NCBI GenBank assembly: GCA_018823835.1
Contig: JAHJHT010000002.1
Location: 558,001-622,000 of the forward strand
Direction: 5' to 3'
DNA: 64,000 bases
DNA from: Alphaproteobacteria bacterium
Lineage (GTDB): Bacteria > Pseudomonadota > Alphaproteobacteria > Rhizobiales > Rhizobiaceae
Below, one piece after another: positions 61,697 to 64,000 of the stretch. A program made the translations under genes and the position numbers. Below the pieces are notes generated by a model. It searched no databases. It worked only from the letters and a program-made list of their open reading frames with translations, and was not told the DNA's origin. Position 1 is the stretch's first letter, and each line of letters begins with the position of its first letter.

Positions 61697-62832
61697 TCTG
61701 GCTGATCGCGAGCCTGGTGGCCTGCGTGCTCGTGGTGCTGCATCCCTACGTCACGTACCCGCTCAGCCTGATGGCGGTGCGGCGCCTGCGGCCGCAGCCG
61801 CTCAGGCCGACACTGCCGGAGCCGACGCGCTTCGCCATCGTCTGCTGCGTCTACAACGAGCGTTCCGTGGTCGAGCAGAAGATCGACAACATGCGTGCGG
61901 TGCGCGACGCGCTTGGCGACTGCCAGCTGCTGATCCACAGCGACGCCTCGAGCGACGGCACCAACGAGGTGCTGCACTCGGTGGAGGGCGAGTTCGCCAT
62001 CTCGCTGGCGGAAGCGCGCAGCGGCAAGAGCGCCGGCATGAACCGGCTCATCGCCATGACCGACGCCGAGATCGTCATCTATACCGACGCCAATGTGATG
62101 ATCGACCCGGCCACCGCCGCAAACCTGGCGCGCTATTTTGCCGACGAAGGGGTCGGCTGCGTCACCGGCCACCTGCGCTACCAGAACGAGGAGGAGAGCG
62201 AGACCGCGCGCATCGGCGCGCTCTACTGGAAGCATGAGGAATGGGTGAAGCAGCTCGAGAGCGACACCGGCTCGGTGATGGGCGCCGACGGCTCGCTGTT
62301 TGCCATCCGACGCAAGCTGCACCGCCCGACGCCGGCCGACATCATCGACGATTTCCACACCTCGATGTCGATCCTGTGCGCCGGCTACCGGCTGGTGCGC
62401 GGCGGCGACTTCGTGGCCTACGAGCGATCGGCCACCGTGCGCGGCGACGAATTCCGCCGCAAGGTGCGCATCGCCTGCCGCGCCTTCAACTGCCACCGGC
62501 TGCTGTGGCCGCGCATCGCCCGGCTCGACGGGCTGACGGTCTACAAGTACCTGTCGCACAAGTTCCTGCGCTGGCTGGCCGGCTATTTCCTGGTCGCCGG
62601 GGCGGCCGCTTCGTCGGCGATCGTCTGGCTTGCCTTCGGGCCCGCCGCCTTCGCGGCCTACGTCGCCTTGCTGGCTCTGGCGGCAACCGCCGCGGCACGG
62701 TTCAACCTGCCCATCGTCACCGGCATGTGGGAGATCTTCGTGGCGATGTGGGCCACCGCGATCGGTGTCTACAAGTCCATCCGTGGCGAACGCTTCCAGA
62801 CCTGGACCGTCGCCTCCTCGACGCGCAAGTGA
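61693..62832 (+). CDS. Glycosyltransferase family 2, membrane-anchored
   Basis: A 379-residue processive-type GT2. An N-terminal helix (residues 1-22), then FAIVCCVYNERSVVEQKI, HSDASSDGTNEVL (nucleotide Asp), IYTDANVMID (metal site), GADGSLFAIRR, and DDFHTSMSILCAGYR with the catalytic Asp. Two C-terminal helices (about 300-345) anchor it in the inner membrane. It would add sugars from NDP-sugars to a lipid-linked or growing exopolysaccharide. It overlaps a small upstream frame by 4 nt and lies 133 nt after the export lipoprotein. Confidence 0.87.
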   Translation: MIWLIASLVACVLVVLHPYVTYPLSLMAVRRLRPQPLRPTLPEPTRFAIVCCVYNERSVVEQKIDNMRAVRDALGDCQLLIHSDASSDGTNEVLHSVEGEFAISLAEARSGKSAGMNRLIAMTDAEIVIYTDANVMIDPATAANLARYFADEGVGCVTGHLRYQNEEESETARIGALYWKHEEWVKQLESDTGSVMGADGSLFAIRRKLHRPTPADIIDDFHTSMSILCAGYRLVRGGDFVAYERSATVRGDEFRRKVRIACRAFNCHRLLWPRIARLDGLTVYKYLSHKFLRWLAGYFLVAGAAASSAIVWLAFGPAAFAAYVALLALAATAAARFNLPIVTGMWEIFVAMWATAIGVYKSIRGERFQTWTVASSTRK

Positions 62833-62862
62833 GCAGGCCGCGACGCGGCCCGTAGCAAATAG

Positions 62863-64000
62863 ATGACCCAGGAGCTGTCCCAGCCCGCGCCAACCGGCCG
62901 GATGTCCCGCATCCGCGGCCTGGCGACCGGATTCGGCGCCCTGCACGTGCTGCACACGGCGATGAATCTCGGTTTCAGTCTGTTGCAGCTTCTCGTGCTT
63001 GCGCGCCTGCTCGACCAGCCGCGTTATGCGGAGATCGTCTTCCTGACCGCCGTCGGCTTCTACATCCAGCCGGCCGACCAGGCGATCGGGCGCGCCAACT
63101 ACATGGCGCTGCGCCCGGCGGCTGCCGGCATGGCCGGCGCGGCACGCGGCGCGGTCGTGTGGTTCCTGGCCGGCCAGGCCTGCCTGCTTCTCCTGCTCTC
63201 CTTCGCGGTGCCGCTGTGGTTCGGCACGGACGACCCCGTGCGCTACCTCGGCAACGCGCTCTTCCTGTTCGGCTGCCTTTTCACCAACTACTGGTCCTTC
63301 GACCTGCAATCGACGGCATGGGCGGCCGATCTCGGCCGCCGCTTCGCCTTCGTCTCCATCCTGCGCCGCTTCGCCTTCCTGCTGGCGCTCGGCCTGTTCT
63401 GGCTGACCGGTGACTTCCTGCTCTACGGCATGGCGACGACCGTCGTCATCGTGTTCTTCATGGCGGTCGTTTTGAGAGCCGCCCGCCGCGCGCCGGTGCT
63501 GGCGGCCGGCCCGGCCAATCCCGCGCGCACGGGATTCCTTGCCTACTGGAAACAGTTCTGGGCCTCGCTCGCCTTCGCCCTGTCGGAACTGCTGGTGCTG
63601 AACTCGCCCTATGCGGTGCTGACTGCGCTGTTCGGTGTCGGGCCGGTGCTGGTGGTGTTCGATTCGGTAATGAAGGTCGCCCGCCTCGCCATGGCCGGGA
63701 CACGGACGCTGGCCGAGATCTTCCTGCCGCGCATCAGCCGGCACCTCATCGACGGCGAGCGCGTCGAGGCGCAGCGCGGCCTGTGGCGGGTCACGCTGCT
63801 TTGCGCCGCCGCAACGGCCGTCCCGGCGGGCGCGGTGCTGTTCTTCTCGCCCTTTGTCTTCGATCTCCTGCTCGGGCCGAACAATGTCGTTCCGCCCGAG
63901 GCCGCACCGGCCGCAGCGCTCATCATCATGGTCAGCGGCTTCTACCAGCCGGCCACGCTGTTTCTTTCCTACCTGAACGCGAGGCGGCTGGTGCTCGGCG
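62863..64000 (+). CDS. Polysaccharide flippase (Wzx/MATE-like), 3' end outside window
   Basis: The frame from the ATG 62863-62865 stays open through the last base, giving at least 379 residues. It has about ten hydrophobic helices: LHVLHTAMNLGFSLLQLLVL, WFLAGQACLLLLLSFAVPL, FAFVSILRRFAFLLALGLFW, YGMATTVVIVFFMAVVL, FWASLAFALSELLVL, VTLLCAAATAVPAGAVLFF and others. The pattern of a first LLVLARLLDQPRYAEIV suits an O-antigen/polysaccharide flippase. It is third in the exopolysaccharide cluster, 30 nt after the GT2. It continues beyond the window. Confidence 0.8.
   Translation, partial: MTQELSQPAPTGRMSRIRGLATGFGALHVLHTAMNLGFSLLQLLVLARLLDQPRYAEIVFLTAVGFYIQPADQAIGRANYMALRPAAAGMAGAARGAVVWFLAGQACLLLLLSFAVPLWFGTDDPVRYLGNALFLFGCLFTNYWSFDLQSTAWAADLGRRFAFVSILRRFAFLLALGLFWLTGDFLLYGMATTVVIVFFMAVVLRAARRAPVLAAGPANPARTGFLAYWKQFWASLAFALSELLVLNSPYAVLTALFGVGPVLVVFDSVMKVARLAMAGTRTLAEIFLPRISRHLIDGERVEAQRGLWRVTLLCAAATAVPAGAVLFFSPFVFDLLLGPNNVVPPEAAPAAALIIMVSGFYQPATLFLSYLNARRLVLG

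Noticed and set aside
61546-63744. Minus-strand open frame of 732 codons
   Set aside because: Antisense to the GT2 and flippase genes, both with recognisable motifs. The product is His/Arg/Gly-rich repeat-like shadow.

Overview
The window is GC-rich (roughly two-thirds G+C in coding DNA), densely coded, and reads as chromosome of an alphaproteobacterium. The closest fit is the Hyphomicrobiales, of Mesorhizobium/Aminobacter/Phyllobacterium type. The reasons are a split glutamate-synthase-like N-methylglutamate operon with soxBDAG-like genes, a DctBD-controlled TRAP transporter, an arsR-arsC-acr3-arsC-arsH cluster, HWE/HisKA_2 kinase chemistry and alphaproteobacterial palindromic repeats. The genus is inference. 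No tRNA, rRNA, CRISPR array, transposase or phage gene was seen.

Region 1 (1-4.5 kb): the end of a sugar-phosphate isomerase, a Gfo/Idh/MocA dehydrogenase, a DUF3307 membrane protein, a fused ABC exporter, and an SMR guanidinium exporter (sugE/gdx). The exporter is preceded by two ACGR-loop hairpins that match the guanidine-II (mini-ykkC) riboswitch.

Region 2 (4.5-19.8 kb) is the metabolic centrepiece. On the minus strand are amtB, a 72-residue membrane protein, and mgsA-mgsB-mgsC-gmaS-mgdA-mgdB-mgdC-mgdD, the canonical order of the N-methylglutamate pathway for methylamine. Divergent on the plus strand is dmmD-dmmA-dmmB-dmmC, a dimethylamine monooxygenase operon. Together they would convert dimethylamine to methylamine plus formaldehyde, then to gamma-glutamylmethylamide, N-methylglutamate, and finally glutamate plus a C1 unit on tetrahydrofolate. 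The sugE riboswitch lies only about 24 nt after the last mgd gene, so guanidinium export may be read through from this operon.

Region 3 (19.8-21.4 kb) is repeat-rich. Two ~220-bp nested palindromic elements flank an intact small GIY-YIG nuclease gene. The second element is followed by a decayed 3' end of another GIY-YIG gene. A different long inverted repeat follows at 21.1-21.3 kb.

Region 4 (21.4-34.5 kb) is mostly housekeeping: a lone hydantoinase-A-like protein, an adenosine-kinase-like PfkB, an EI24/CysZ-like protein, a PEP mutase-family enzyme, dUTPase, an Lrp regulator, DUF6356, a class II amidotransferase, release factor 3, a Cache/HisKA_2 kinase, a Na+/H+ antiporter and a K+-channel-like protein with a zinc-ribbon tail.

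Region 5 (34.5-37.7 kb) holds two glycosyltransferases and an FkbM methyltransferase, with slightly less GC-biased sequence that suggests an acquired surface-glycan patch. Region 6 (37.7-46.7 kb) holds dctB-dctD, a consensus sigma-54 promoter and dctP-dctQ-dctM, then a lone receiver protein and a cardiolipin synthase.

Region 7 (46.9-53.2 kb) is an arsenic island: arsR1-arsC(LMW-PTP type)-acr3-arsC(Grx type)-arsH, then arsR2 with a flavin monooxygenase (ArsO-like, Cys-rich tail) and an MFS exporter (ArsK-like). Region 8 (53.2-64 kb) holds a GMC oxidoreductase, an aldo/keto reductase, an endonuclease/exonuclease/phosphatase protein, a type I secretion ABC/adaptor pair, and, after a ~400-bp AT-rich regulatory gap, the start of an exopolysaccharide cluster (export lipoprotein, GT2, flippase) that runs off the window.
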